From JAOUEA01 sp963790335 (GTDB lineage: Bacteria > Actinomycetota > UBA4738 > HRBIN12), in assembly GCA_963790335.1 (NCBI GenBank), contig CAWBOB010000002.1, forward strand, positions 1-64,000: a stretch of DNA of 64,000 nucleotides, read 5' to 3'. The position numbers and the translations under genes were made by a program. Below, piece after piece: positions 44,750-54,978 of the stretch (the first letter of the stretch is position 1; the number at the start of each line of letters is the position of its first letter). The notes below the pieces were generated by a model. That model did not search any database and had not been told where the DNA came from. It saw nothing but the letters and a program-made list of their open reading frames with translations.

Positions 44750-45584
44750 GTCTCCCCTTGCATCAACTCTGGATGTTACGTACTCGTCCTCGAGCAGGAA
44801 GCCGAGCATCACGTTCGTCGTCTTCTTCGACGCGCGACGCCCGCAGGTGGCCCCAGCCCTCGAACAGATGGATACGGCCGCCGACGATCCCGGACGCCGT
44901 GGCCTCGAGGACATCTGGCGGGTAGAAGACATCCTTCGTACCACCCACCACGAGGGTCGGCGCGGTGATACGAGCAAGGTCCGCCTCCACGTCGAGCGCG
45001 CACTCCGCCTCGAGCGTCACCAACATGTCTGTCGGATCCTCCTGACGAACGGTGGCAGCGAGTAGGCGTGCGACCGGCCGCATCGGGCGGCGGAGCCGCT
45101 TCGGCAGCATCGCGGCGTACAGGCACGTCCACGCACCCTTCAGGTCTCCCGCTCGCGCTCGGCGGATCATCTCCTCGTCGAGCGCCCGCCCCTCGGCCCC
45201 CAGCCGGCACGCCGCCGAGACGACGATGAGCCGCCTGACGAGGTCAGGACGATCGATGGCCAACTGCAGCGCGACGGACCCGCCCGAGCTCGTGCCCGAC
45301 AGGAACACGGGCCCTCCGATGTCGCTGTCGATCGCGTCCGCGAGGTGCCGAGCGATGTCGGACATCGACTCGCCGAGCTGGAGCCCGCGCTTGCGGTTGA
45401 CGGAGTGGACAGTGAAGCGCTCGGCCAGCGGAGCGAGGGAGGAGACGAGCATCCGTCGCTCCGAGCCCTTGGGAACGTCGTGCTCCGGGGTGAGCCCTTG
45501 CACCATCACCAACGGAGGACCGTCACCCATGCGCAGGTAGGGCGTCCCGCCGTGGAGGAACCCGGTGGTCGCGGGTGTGCTCAT
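44750..45584 (-). CDS. alpha/beta hydrolase, frameshifted at the C-terminus
   Basis: ATG 45584 opens FLHGGTPYLRMGDGPPLVMV. The nucleophile elbow is GPVFLSGTSSGGSVALQLAI (Ser in GTSSGG), the acid region TAPTLVVGGTKDVFYPPDVL, and the histidine region HLFEGWGHLRAS. After that, near 44826, the frame changes; SKKTTNVMLGFLLEDEYV in the other frame looks like the true end, so the 3' limit is approximate. Cytoplasmic, substrate unknown. Convergent with the preceding lipoprotein gene. Confidence 0.78.
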
Positions 45585-45667
45585 CGGTGCGCGACACCCT
45601 ATCCGAACCCGATCGAGGACAGCATGACCCGTACGCCGGTGCGGTTCGAGACTAGAGTTGCCTGGCC

Positions 45668-48347
45668 GTGAGTCTGCCGACCGGGACCGTGACGTTCTTC
45701 TTCACCGATATCGAGGGCTCCACCGGGCTGCTGCAGGCCCTCGGTCACGAGACATACGGCCGTCTGCAGGACGAGCACAACGCGATCATGCGCGAGGCGA
45801 TCGACCAGGGAGGTGGGGTCGAGATCCGCACCGAGGGCGATGCCTTCTTCGCCGTCTTCGGCTCGCCTGCCGGCGCGGTGCTCGCGGCGACCCAGGTGCA
45901 GAAGGGGCTGGCGGCCCACGCCTGGCCCGACGGTTCGGAGATCCGCATCCGGATCGGCATGCACACCGGCGAGGGCTCGCTCGGCGGTGACGACTACCTC
46001 GGGATCGACGTGAATCGTGCGGCCCGCGTCGCCGCGGTGGGCCACGGCGGCCAGGTGGTCCTCTCGACCGCCACCGCAGGTCTCGTCGAACACACCCTGC
46101 CCGATGGTGTGGTGCTGCGCGATCTCGGGCTCCACCGTCTCAAGGACTTCCCCGACCCCCTGCGGCTCCATGATCTCGTGATCCCCGGCCTGCCCTCCGA
46201 CTTCGCGCAGCTGCGGACCCTCGACGCTCGTCCCACGAACCTGCCCGCCGAACGAACCTCGTTCGTCGGCCGCGCCGAGGAGGTCGCACGGCTCGAGGAG
46301 ATGCTCGGCGCGGCGCGGCTGGTGACGCTCGTCGGTCCCGGTGGCACCGGCAAGACCAGGCTCGCGATCCACGTCGCGTCGCAGGTGTTGGACCGGTTCG
46401 CCGACGGCGCATTCCTCGTGGACCTCAGCGCCGTGAGCGACGCGGAGGTGGTGCTGCCCGAGATCGCTACGGCGCTCAAGGTCCTTCGCAAGCCGGGAGA
46501 TGACGCAGCCGAGGCGCTGCGAGGTCATCTGCGCGATCGTCAGCTGCTGCTGGTGCTCGACAACATGGAGCAGGTCGTCGAGGCCGCGGCGCTCGTGGGG
46601 GATCAGCTCGACGGTTCGCCCGGCCTCACGATCCTGGCGACGAGTCGTGTGCCGCTGCAGCTCGCGGGGGAGCAGCGATTGGCACTGCAGCCCCTGCCGG
46701 TTCCCGCGGACGATGCCGCCGATGCGGGGTCGTTCGATGCCGTGCGTCTGTTCGCCGAGCGGGCCGCCGCCGTGCATGCCGGTTTCGAGCTGGACGAGAG
46801 GACGACGCCGGCCGTCGCCCGCATCGTGGCCGCGCTCGACGGCCTGCCGCTCGCGCTGGAGCTGGCGGCGAGCCGGATGGCGTTGCTCAGCGCCGACGCC
46901 TTGGCCGATCGCCTCACGCGCCGTCTCCCCATGCTGACGGGAGGGCCGCGCGATGCCCCCGAGCGCCAGCGGACCCTGTCTGCGACGATCGGGTGGAGCC
47001 ACGACCTCCTCGACGACGACGCCCGGGTGCTGTTCGCGCGGCTGTCGGTGTTCGCCGGCGGCAGCACCTTGGACGCGGCCGAGCTCGTCGCCGGAGAAGG
47101 TCTCGACGTGCTCGATGTGATGGGCAGGCTGACCGACGCGAGCCTGGTGCGCCGGTCCGATCCCGTCAGCGGCGATGTCCGCTACTCGATGCTGGAAACC
47201 ATCCGCGAGTTCGCCGGCGATCGTCTCGACGCCGCCGGACAACGGGAGGCGCTCGACCGTCGGCTCGTCGCGTGGGTCCGTTCGGTGGCGATCGAGGCCG
47301 AGCCACACCTCGTCGACGCCGAACAGGCCGACTGGTTCGCCCTGCTGGAACGTGAGCACGACAACATCCGCGCAGCGTTGGACGTCGCCGAGCGCAACGG
47401 CCACGATCCGGTGGCGGTCGAGGCCGGGCTGCGCATCGCCGCATCGATCTGGCGCTTCTGGCAGGAACGAGGTCACTCGGTCGAGGCGGAGGCGCGCCTG
47501 GAACGACTGCTCGCGTTGCCCGCGGCGCAGCAACCCGATGAGGTGCGGGCCCGGGCTCTCGGGGCCCACGGCGGCATCCTGTACTGGCGGGCGGATCTGG
47601 AGGCGATGCGACACGCCTACGAGGAAGCCGCGACGATCGCCCGATCGCTCGGCGATCGTGAGCTGCTGGCATCGGCGTTGTTCGACCTCTCGTTCGTCAG
47701 CGGCATGGCAGACGGCGACTTCGAGGCCGGTGAGAGGCTCCTCGACGAGGCGCTCGAGGTCTTGGGTGACGCCGATCTCTTCCTGAAGAGCCGCATCATC
47801 GGCGGCATCGGGTTCTCACGGATGCTGCGGGGTGACGCAGCCGGCGCGGTGGAGCCGTTCGAACGGGCGATCGAGATCCAGCGAGCCATGGGTGACCGAC
47901 TCGGGATCAGCCAGAACCTCGTCGGGCCTCGCCGGGATGCGACTGATGCTCGGCGACGCAGAGGCGGCGGTTGCGCTCGTGGGTGAGGCGACCGAGGTCG
48001 CCACGGCCCTCGTGCGCGAGGGTCCCGGGGCCGCGACCGCGTCGACCAACGCGTCTCTGCTGTCGACGGTGCTGTTGCCCAACGCCATCGTCGCTTCGTT
48101 CGTCGGTCGGCACCGGGACGCCGCCCGGCTGATGGGGGGGTGGAAGCGGCTCGAGCGTGAGTTCGTCCTGCGATTCCCCGACGTGGCGATCGAGCAGTTC
48201 GGCGACCCGGCCGTCGCGGCACGGGAAGCGTTGGGCGACGAGGGGTTCGAGCGCGCCTTCGCCGAGGGGTCCGAGATGGACATCGAGGGACTCACGGCGC
48301 TGGCGAGGGCGGAGAGCAGCCGGATCGAACACCCGAACGGCTCCTAG
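45668..48347 (+). CDS. class III cyclase fused to STAND ATPase and TPR-like region, one frameshift
   Basis: GTG 45668. The cyclase domain (residues 1-165) has FFFTDIEGSTGLLQALG, EIRTEGDAFFAVF and GIDVNRAARVAAVGHGGQVV. The NTPase has TLVGPGGTGKTRLAIHVASQ (Walker A), LLLVLDNMEQVVEAAAL (Walker B) and ALDGLPLALELAASRMALLS (GLPL box). A helical TPR-like C-terminus follows. The frame shifts near 47925 (LVGPRRD versus LAGMRLMLGDAEAAVALVGE), giving about 893 residues overall. Such proteins act as signal-regulated switches. The role of the cyclase part is unknown. Confidence 0.88.
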
Positions 48348-48351
48348 ACGA

Positions 48352-49950
48352 TCAGGGCCGCTCGACGTCAGCCTGCAGCCGCGTCTCCTCGAGGTCGAGT
48401 TCGCGTTCGAGCCGGTGCATCACGTCGCTGCTGATCCGTCCTTCGTTGCGGAGCTGCACGACCACCGTCCGCTGCGCGGCGATCACCTCGCGCACGAGTC
48501 GCTCGTACGCCCGCGAGTGATCCTCGAATCCGTCGTCGGGCACACCGTTGGCTCGTGCCTCGAAGCGATCGCGTTGGAACGCGAACTGTGTGCGGAGTCG
48601 GTCGATCTTCCCTGCCGGGATCCACTCCGCCTCAGCGAGCCCGTCCAGGCGCTCGAGCGCCGCTTCCGCCGCAACGATCCGAGCCGTGAGCTCCTCGCGC
48701 TCTTCGGCGCCGTCGTCACGGACTCCGAGGGTCCGGATCACCGCCGGCAGGGTGAGTCCCGGCACCACGATCGTGAAGAGCACCACGACGTATGCGAGGA
48801 AGATGAGCAGCGCTCGCTGGGGGAACGGGTCACCAGCGTCGGTCGTCAGTGGGATCGAAAGGGCAGCCGCGAGTGTGACGGCGCCACGCATGCCTGCCCA
48901 CGCTCCGATCACGCGCGTTCGCGCATCGGCTCGTCGCGCCACCTGGCCGGGACGCCGGTCGAGGGCTCGGACCAAGTATGGGGTCGTGAACATCCAGACG
49001 AACCGGGCGGCGACGACGGTCGCGACGACGGCGGCGCCCGACGCCAACACCGTCGACATCTGGACGTCCGCGAGATCCTCGACGATCGGACGGAGCTGGA
49101 AGCCGATCAGCACGAACAGCACGGCGTTGACGATGTAGGTCCCGAACTCCCAGACCGCGAACCCGCTGACGCGCATCGACGCCGATGAGATATCGGGGGC
49201 GCGCCATCCCACGTACAGCCCCGCGGCCACGGTCGCGAGCACCCCGGACACCCCGATCTCCTCGGCCGTGAGGTACGCCGCGTACCCGGTCAGGAGGGAC
49301 ATCGTGATCTCGATCGGAGGATCCTCGATGTGACGGCGGACCTCGCCGATCACCCACCCGGTCGCGAGTCCGATCGCGACCCCGCCGGCGACGCCGAGCA
49401 GGAAGCTCGTCGTCGCGCCGAGGAGCGAGAAGCTTCCTCCTACCGCTGCGGCGACCGCGACACGGAACAGGATCAGGGCCGAGCTGTCGTTCACCAGCGA
49501 CTCCCCCTCGGTGATGGCCACGAGTCGTCGCGGGGCGCCGAGTCGGCGGAAGATCGCCGTGGCCGCGACCGGATCGGTCGGGGAGACGATCGCACCGAGC
49601 GTGAATGCCGCCGCCCACGGCAGGCCTTCGACGAGCCAGTGAACGACGACGGCAACGGCCGCCGTCGTGAACAGGACCAGGGGAAACGCCAGCAGCGAGA
49701 TCGCTCGAGCATCCGTCTTGAGCTCTCGCACGTTCGCGAAGAAGGAAGCTGCGTAGAGAAGCGGCGGCAAGAAGATGACGAGCACGAGATCAGGGTCGAG
49801 CTGGAGCCGCGGCATCCCGGGGATGAACGCCAGCGGCAAGCCGCCGAGCACCAACACGATCGGATACGGGATGCGGATGGCACGCGCGAGGAGGCTGAGG
49901 GCTGGAACGACGATGAGGATCCCGATCAGCAGCCACGATGAGTCGTGCAT
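48352..49950 (-). CDS. Na+/H+ antiporter (CPA1/NhaP type)
   Basis: 532 residues from ATG 49950. About twelve helices with the family motifs LGAIVSPTDPVAATAIFRRL, AITEGESLVNDSSALILFRV and GAWAGMRGAVTLAAALSIPL. A cytoplasmic tail of about 110 residues is rich in charged helices (EEREELTARIVAAEAALERL). It exchanges Na+ (or K+) for H+ across the cytoplasmic membrane. Longer upstream starts are open, but this methionine sits right before the first helix. Convergent with the STAND cyclase, five bases apart. Intact. Confidence 0.9.
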   Translation of the reverse strand: MHDSSWLLIGILIVVPALSLLARAIRIPYPIVLVLGGLPLAFIPGMPRLQLDPDLVLVIFLPPLLYAASFFANVRELKTDARAISLLAFPLVLFTTAAVAVVVHWLVEGLPWAAAFTLGAIVSPTDPVAATAIFRRLGAPRRLVAITEGESLVNDSSALILFRVAVAAAVGGSFSLLGATTSFLLGVAGGVAIGLATGWVIGEVRRHIEDPPIEITMSLLTGYAAYLTAEEIGVSGVLATVAAGLYVGWRAPDISSASMRVSGFAVWEFGTYIVNAVLFVLIGFQLRPIVEDLADVQMSTVLASGAAVVATVVAARFVWMFTTPYLVRALDRRPGQVARRADARTRVIGAWAGMRGAVTLAAALSIPLTTDAGDPFPQRALLIFLAYVVVLFTIVVPGLTLPAVIRTLGVRDDGAEEREELTARIVAAEAALERLDGLAEAEWIPAGKIDRLRTQFAFQRDRFEARANGVPDDGFEDHSRAYERLVREVIAAQRTVVVQLRNEGRISSDVMHRLERELDLEETRLQADVERP

Positions 49951-50059
49951 CGCCCCCGACGATGCCACATGTCGGTCGAGTTGACGGAGTTGCTGCATCA
50001 GGTTCAAGCTCTGCTCGGAGCCGTGCTCCATGAACTCATCTCGAGCCAGGAGGGGACCC

Positions 50060-50488
50060 ATGCCGAACCGACTCAACCCGTACGTCTCGTTCGACGGCAA
50101 CGCCCGCGAAGCGATGGAGTTCTACAAGGACGTGTTCGGGGGGTCGTTGCGCATCAACACCTTCGGCGAGTACGGGAGCGACGATCCTTCGATCGCCGAC
50201 AAGACGATGCACGCGATGCTCGAGACGGACAGTGGATTCACCCTGATGGGCTCCGACACGCCCCCCGGCATGCAGATGACACGCGGCGACAACATGTCGA
50301 TCTCGTTGAGCGGAGAGGAAGCCGACGAGCTTCGCGGCTACTGGGAGAAGCTGTCCGAGGGCGGCACCGTCACGATGCCGTTCGAGAAGCAGATGTGGGG
50401 AGACGAGTTCGGCATGTGCGTCGATCGCTTCGGCGTTCCGTGGATGGTCGACATCGTGCACGCGCCAGCGGAGAGCACGTCCGCCTAG
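50060..50488 (+). CDS. VOC superfamily/PhnB-like protein
   Basis: 142 residues from ATG 50060 with AGGAGGGGA at 50048-50056. RLNPYVSFDGNAREAMEFYK, DVFGGSLRINTFGEYGS, HAMLETDSGFTLMGSDTPPG and DEFGMCVDRFGVPWMVDIVH are the PhnB/3-demethylubiquinone-methyltransferase-like glyoxalase pattern. These homodimers bind a metal or small ligand, and their reactions are mostly unknown. Intact and cytoplasmic. Confidence 0.9.
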   Translation: MPNRLNPYVSFDGNAREAMEFYKDVFGGSLRINTFGEYGSDDPSIADKTMHAMLETDSGFTLMGSDTPPGMQMTRGDNMSISLSGEEADELRGYWEKLSEGGTVTMPFEKQMWGDEFGMCVDRFGVPWMVDIVHAPAESTSA

Positions 50489-50500
50489 CCTCGTCCTTCG

Positions 50501-51691
50501 CTAGGTCCAGGTGTCGGCGAGCGCTCTCAACGCGTTGCCGCCGACGAGCTTCGAGATCTGATCGTCCGTGTAGCCGTGCGCGACGAGCCAGCGGATCACG
50601 TTGGGGAACTCGCTCACGTTCTCGAGACCCTCGACGTGGTCGACCCACTCGTGCTCGGGTTCCTCGCCGCTGTCCATGAAGGCGCCGTACATGCGATGCA
50701 GGCCGACGTGATCACCGAAGAACGTGTCGAGGCCGAACCCGACGTGATCGATGCCCATCACGCCGATGCAGTACTCGACGTGTTCCATCACGCCTTCGAT
50801 GTCGTGTCGCGGATGGCTCGGCGTGATCGTGGTGTGGGGCGACGCCTCGATGCCGATCACGCCGCCGGTGCCGGCCACCGCCCGCAACAGCTCGTCGGTC
50901 TTGAGCTTGCGTTCGGGGAACAGCGCTCGCGCTCCCGAGTGCGACAGGAAGACCGGCCGCTCCGATGCCTCGCAGGTCTGCAAGGCGGTGACGTCGCCGG
51001 TGTGCGACACGTCGATCGCCATGCCCAGGCGGTTCATGCGCCGAACCGCGTCACGTCCGAACCTGGTCAGCCCGGCGTCGCCCGGGTCGCGGATGCCGCC
51101 GCCGAGCTGGTTCGATTCGCTGTAGGCGACGCCCATCATGCGCACGCCGAGCCCGTACAGCACGTCGAGCCGGTCGAGCTCGTTCTCGATGGGCGCGGCC
51201 CCCTCGAGGCAGGGCACCATGGCGATGCGCCCCGTCTCATGCGCTCGAACGATGTCATCGATGTCCGAGGCCACGAACACGACCGACTGGTGCGCGACGT
51301 CTGCGAAGTGCATGCCCAGGTCGTGGATCACGTCGGTCCACTTCCACCCCATGCGTGAGGTGATCGTGGCGGTGCCGTCGAGGAAGTTCTCGAAGACCGC
51401 GTCGAGTCCGGATGCGGCGAGGCCCTCGAACCCGTACCACTCCCGCCCCTCGCGGGTGTAGGCGTCGTTGTCGGACCAGTCCGCCGGCGCGATGCCGCCG
51501 TGCTCGTGCAGCGAGATGCAGACGTGCTCACGAAGCAGCCGCTGGGCCCGCTCCTCGTCGTCGCCGCTCAGCGGATAGACGAACGGCTCGATCCGGCCCA
51601 GCTCGGGCGACAGGTCGAATCGCCGGTAGTCGGTATCGGCTTCCAGGTAGGAGAACGATCGGTATCCGTCCCAGACCTTCTTCGGTTCCAT
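50501..51691 (-). CDS. membrane-dipeptidase-like (M19) peptidase, divergent
   Basis: 396 residues from ATG 51691. M19 landmarks are MVPCLEGAAPIENELDRLDV (bridging glutamate), MAIDVSHTGDVTALQTCEAS (histidine), PVFLSHSGARALFPERKLKT (histidine) and IDHVGFGLDTFFGDHVG (aspartate). The first metal site, normally HxD near the N-terminus, reads ISLHEHGGIAP, so the aspartate appears replaced. No signal peptide is seen, so it is probably cytoplasmic. It may have altered metal use or substrate. Confidence 0.85.
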   Translation of the reverse strand: MEPKKVWDGYRSFSYLEADTDYRRFDLSPELGRIEPFVYPLSGDDEERAQRLLREHVCISLHEHGGIAPADWSDNDAYTREGREWYGFEGLAASGLDAVFENFLDGTATITSRMGWKWTDVIHDLGMHFADVAHQSVVFVASDIDDIVRAHETGRIAMVPCLEGAAPIENELDRLDVLYGLGVRMMGVAYSESNQLGGGIRDPGDAGLTRFGRDAVRRMNRLGMAIDVSHTGDVTALQTCEASERPVFLSHSGARALFPERKLKTDELLRAVAGTGGVIGIEASPHTTITPSHPRHDIEGVMEHVEYCIGVMGIDHVGFGLDTFFGDHVGLHRMYGAFMDSGEEPEHEWVDHVEGLENVSEFPNVIRWLVAHGYTDDQISKLVGGNALRALADTWT

Positions 51692-51772
51692 CCCCGAAAC
51701 GGTACCGCCCGGCCGCCCCCACCATGCCGTCTGACGCTCGGGGCCTCGCGTCTCTAGAGTTGGAAGACGCTC

Positions 51773-52480
51773 ATGTCGGTGACCGACCTCAACATCCTGA
51801 CCGACGCGGTGACGTTCGCGATCGTGGCATGCCTGGGCGGCGTGCTCGTGTACGCGGCGGTTCGGGCCGCGTTGAAGCACCGTTCGGGGCCTGCGGCATT
51901 GAAGATCGGCATGCCGGTTGCCGCCCTCGTCGTCATCCTGGCAGCCGGCGCAGCCATGTGGCCGGTGACCGGCACCATCGACGGAACGACGTCGGTGGCG
52001 AGCCCGAGCCCCAGCCCGGGCGTCGGAGCGAGCTCGACATCGGAAGCTCCGGCCGGCGGCGCACCCGGCCCTGTGTCAGCGGGACTGGATCTCACCGATG
52101 CGGTTGGGGCGATCGCAGATGCGCTGATCGGCCCCGGAGCCGTCGAGGATCCGTCACCCGGTGGATCCGGCGGTGGCGGCTCGGGCGGCGGAGGAGGCTC
52201 GGGCGGCGGAGGCGGTGGCGGCTCGGGCGGCGGAGGCGGTGGCGGCTCGGGCGGCGGAGGCGGCTCGGGCGGTGGCGGCGGCAGTGGGGGAGGAGGAGGA
52301 GGAGGAAACCCCTCGCCTTCCCCCGACCCCTCTCCTTCACCTGATCCTTCCCCCTCGCCCAGTCCCGACCCCTCTCCCTCGCCGAGTCCGGATCCCTCAC
52401 CCTCCCCGAGTCCGGATCCATCCACCGATCCGGTGCCGCTGCCCGATCCGCTGCATCGGTCGGGCACCTCTCGTCGCTGA
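51773..52480 (+). CDS. two-helix membrane protein with Gly/Ser and Pro/Ser low-complexity tail
   Basis: 235 residues from ATG 51773. The head SVTDLNILTDAVTFAIVACL and GGVLVYAAVRAALKHRS, then IGMPVAALVVILAAGAAMWP form two membrane helices. A linker leads to a run of GGGGS-like units (about residues 131-178) and then about ten PSPSPD units. The head matches the protein at 54164 almost residue for residue in its first 20 positions. The tail suggests a surface-exposed or wall-spanning spacer. I do not know the function. Confidence 0.7.
   Translation: MSVTDLNILTDAVTFAIVACLGGVLVYAAVRAALKHRSGPAALKIGMPVAALVVILAAGAAMWPVTGTIDGTTSVASPSPSPGVGASSTSEAPAGGAPGPVSAGLDLTDAVGAIADALIGPGAVEDPSPGGSGGGGSGGGGGSGGGGGGGSGGGGGGGSGGGGGSGGGGGSGGGGGGGNPSPSPDPSPSPDPSPSPSPDPSPSPSPDPSPSPSPDPSTDPVPLPDPLHRSGTSRR
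52163..52308 (+). repeat. coding tandem repeat, GGCTCGGGCGGCGGA-type units
   Basis: Imperfect GC-rich units of 15 to 24 bases encode a glycine/serine spacer. Length variation between strains by slippage would be expected. Confidence 0.8.
52316..52430 (+). repeat. coding tandem repeat, Pro-Ser-Pro-Asp units
   Basis: Units of about 12 to 24 bases (CCCTCGCCGAGTCCGGATCC and variants) encode repeated PSPSPD. It directly follows the glycine-rich block in the same gene. Confidence 0.8.
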
Positions 52481-52519
52481 GGTCCGCGGCGCGAGAGAGG
52501 CAGGTACCGGAGCGGGTGG

Positions 52520-53362
52520 TCAGGAGCGGCAGCTGCCGGTGCCGGTGTCCCGCACGTTGCCGCCGATGTCGACGAACCGCCACGAATAGTCGGCGGCGTT
52601 CAGCGTCAGCTCCGCCACGCCATACGCCTTGATGCCCACGTTCGCACCGCTGGCGGGGGAGCCGAGCGACTTCCCGCCGGTGCCCACGATCAACATGCGC
52701 AGGTTGAGGCCGTACCGTCGATCCCACCGCTCATACGCGTGGCGATGCCCCGCGAGCGCGAGATCGACCCCCAGGTTCGCTGAGGTCTGGGCGAAGGCCT
52801 TCTGCCCCGCGTGGTGGAAGAACACGATCTCGCACCGATGGGTGTCGGCCTCGAGATCCGCCCGCAACCACGATCGCTGCTCGGTGCAGCTGACGCCCGC
52901 GACCGCGCAGTTGGAGTTCAGCGCGACGACGTGCCAGTCACCGACGTCGAAGCTGTAGTAGCCCTTCGACGGGATCGATGCCGTCGAGCCGAACCTGTCG
53001 AGCACGCCGCTGAAGTAGTTGAAATAGCCGGAAGCGTTGGGCGTCTCGTACTCGTGATTCCCGGGAACGGGGGCTGCGATCGGGTCGAAGTCGCCCCAGG
53101 TCGGACCGTAGGACCGCGTGAAGTTGGCGTACTCCCCGTGCTCGTACTGCGCGTCTCCCAGCACGAACACCATGGCCGGATGCATGTCGGCGATCAACCC
53201 TGCGGTCCTGACCTGCGGGTCGCCGATGGTCGTACGGGCGATGTCGCCGGCCGTCGCCACGGTCACCGTGTCGGCCGCGGCGGCCGATGGACTCGCCAGC
53301 ACCGAGACCACGATGGCCGCGACCGCGAGCGTGCATCGTGAACGGACCGAACCTCTCGACAT
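52520..53362 (-). CDS. exported metallophosphoesterase (purple-acid-phosphatase-like)
   Basis: 280 residues from ATG 53362. Signal peptide LAVAAIVVSVLASPSAAAAD. Metal-binding motifs occur in order: TAGDIARTT, MVFVLGDAQYEHGEYANF, PVPGNHEYETPNASGYFNYF, CEIVFFHHAGQK and LALAGHRHAYERWDRRYG. All five blocks of the calcineurin-like fold are present. It should hydrolyse phosphoesters outside the cell. It lies between the two low-complexity membrane proteins. Intact. Confidence 0.9.
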   Translation of the reverse strand: MSRGSVRSRCTLAVAAIVVSVLASPSAAAADTVTVATAGDIARTTIGDPQVRTAGLIADMHPAMVFVLGDAQYEHGEYANFTRSYGPTWGDFDPIAAPVPGNHEYETPNASGYFNYFSGVLDRFGSTASIPSKGYYSFDVGDWHVVALNSNCAVAGVSCTEQRSWLRADLEADTHRCEIVFFHHAGQKAFAQTSANLGVDLALAGHRHAYERWDRRYGLNLRMLIVGTGGKSLGSPASGANVGIKAYGVAELTLNAADYSWRFVDIGGNVRDTGTGSCRS

Positions 53363-53522
53363 GCGCAACTCCCGGAGCACCGATGGGCTGGAACCAGGTC
53401 ACGGTAGTCGCGCTCGCATCCGTTCGGATACGGTCGTTGGGCTGAGCCGTCGTAGCCGAACGGACTATGTTCGCCGATCGGCGGGCCCAGGAACGGAACC
53501 GCGTATCGAGCGTTCGCCTTCG

Positions 53523-53933
53523 CTACTCGCCGAGCAACACGAACACTTCGACCCTGTTGCTCAACCCGTGTCCGGGGATGCGGAACCGGAACTCGTACGG
53601 CCTGCGCTGCACGGCGTCGTCGATCGTCGTGTGCCATGCCCATCGCATGCGGCCGGTGTCGGAGATGAACACCTGCCCGACGACCCGCCACGTCGATGCG
53701 TACGGTCGCTTGCGGACGATCGACGCTCGCTGGGCGGCGTGCGCGGGGCTCACCCTGGCCCGCAGGTGCACCGTGCTTCCGTACACGTATGCCGCGCCAC
53801 GAGCGACGCAGGATCCGCCGACCCGCTGATGTGCAGCGCACGCGCGGAACTCCGCCGTCGGGTGTGCGGAAGCGGTACCCGCGCCAACGACGAGGACGCA
53901 GACGGCGACCAACGACCTGAGCGCCAGACCCAT
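53523..53933 (-). CDS. exported hypothetical protein
   Basis: 136 residues from ATG 53933. The signal peptide is SLVAVCVLVVGAGTASAHPT. The mature part has RACAAHQRVGGSCVARGAAY (two cysteines), YGSTVHLRARVSPAHAAQRA, STWRVVGQVFISDTGRMRWA and PYEFRFRIPGHGLSNRVEVF. This looks like a small beta-sandwich secreted domain. Function unknown. Intact. Confidence 0.68.
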   Translation of the reverse strand: MGLALRSLVAVCVLVVGAGTASAHPTAEFRACAAHQRVGGSCVARGAAYVYGSTVHLRARVSPAHAAQRASIVRKRPYASTWRVVGQVFISDTGRMRWAWHTTIDDAVQRRPYEFRFRIPGHGLSNRVEVFVLLGE

Positions 53934-54163
53934 CTCCCGTCTCCCCACGAGGTTGACGGCTGCAGCATAGGCGAGGCCACCCTGCGACCTCCACGACTCG
54001 GGCCCCGGATGTGCCTGTTTCTTCACGACTTTCTTGCGCCTGGAGCGTTGTCGGGAACGGGCAAACGGGGTAGAACACTCCTACAGAAGATGTAGGAATG
54101 CGGTCGCCGGCCGAGGGACCATGGGGTCCACGGCGCCTCCCCCGCACCCTGCACGAGGGACCG

Positions 54164-54930
54164 ATGTCGACGACCGACCTGAGCATCCTCGCGGACGCGG
54201 TGACCTTCGCGATCTTGATCGCGATCGGTGGTGCCATCGCCTACGCCGTGGCCCGAGCGACGTGGAAGCGTCGCTCCGTGCACAAGCCCGTGAAGATCGC
54301 GCTCTCAGCCCTTGCGCTGGCTGCGGTCGGGGTCGCGGGGGTCGCCGTCTGGCCCACCGCCCGCGAGACCATCACGTCGGCAGCCGGGGCCGCCGGATTG
54401 GATGTTTCGACCACGGGCTTCACGGAGCCGGATCCACGGGCCTTCGTCGACAACAACTACATCTCCTCACCGCCGAAGGGGAAGCCCGCCCGTGTCTTCG
54501 AGGCCGCCCCCTACAACCCCGGGGGCCTCGACCTCACGCCGAACATCGATCCGTCGGGCAATCCCACGGGCGTCGACCCCACCAACGAGCCGAACGATCC
54601 CAACGACCCCAACAACCCCAACGGCCCGCCGAACAACCCGCCGAACAGTTCGACCACGACCCCCCCACGACTACGCCCCCCACGACGACACCACCGACCA
54701 CGACCCCGCCAACGACCACGCCTCCGACCACGACTCCGCCGACGACGGACCCGCCCCCCACGACGGACCCACCCCCAACGACGGATCCGCCTCCCACGAC
54801 GGATCCGCCTCCCACGACGGATCCGCCCACTACGGACCCACCCACGACCGATCCGCCGACGACGGACCCGCCGACGACGGATCCGCCCACGGACACGAGC
54901 ACGACGGATCCAGGCTCCAATCCCACCTAG
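54164..54930 (+). CDS. two-helix membrane protein with Pro/Thr low-complexity tail, frameshifted; paralogue of the 51773 gene
   Basis: ATG 54164. Head STTDLSILADAVTFAILIAI, GGAIAYAVARATWKRRSVHK and ALSALALAAVGVAGVAVWPT equals the two-helix head of the protein at 51773. Then comes an exposed segment with DPNDPNNPNGPPNNPPNSS. After a shift near 54665 the tail continues as PTTTPPTTT and PTTDPPTTD repeats ending DTSTTDPGSNPT at 54930. Heads are conserved while tails differ in composition, so the tail seems to be a spacer. Function unknown. Confidence 0.68.
54655..54880 (+). repeat. coding tandem repeat, Pro-Thr-Thr units
   Basis: Units of CCGACGACGGAC and CCCACGACGGAT type, 12 to 18 bases, encode PPTTD and PPTTT. 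It forms the tail of the membrane protein at 54164. Confidence 0.8.
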
Positions 54931-54978
54931 ACGTAGCGAGCGTGCCTCGGACGAGCGATCGCCAGCTTGGCGCCGCGA

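Noticed and set aside
45599..47614. 671-codon minus-strand open frame
   Set aside because: It is antisense to the STAND cyclase, has no start signal, and its composition is typical of GC-rich shadow frames.
52163..52430. Repeat array as a CRISPR candidate
   Set aside because: Units are short, in frame and encode Gly/Ser and Pro/Ser; there are no unique spacers and no cas genes.
52092..52727. Arg/His-rich and Ser/Gly-rich open frames on the minus strand
   Set aside because: They are the antisense of the coding tandem repeats in the 51773 gene and of the metallophosphoesterase end.
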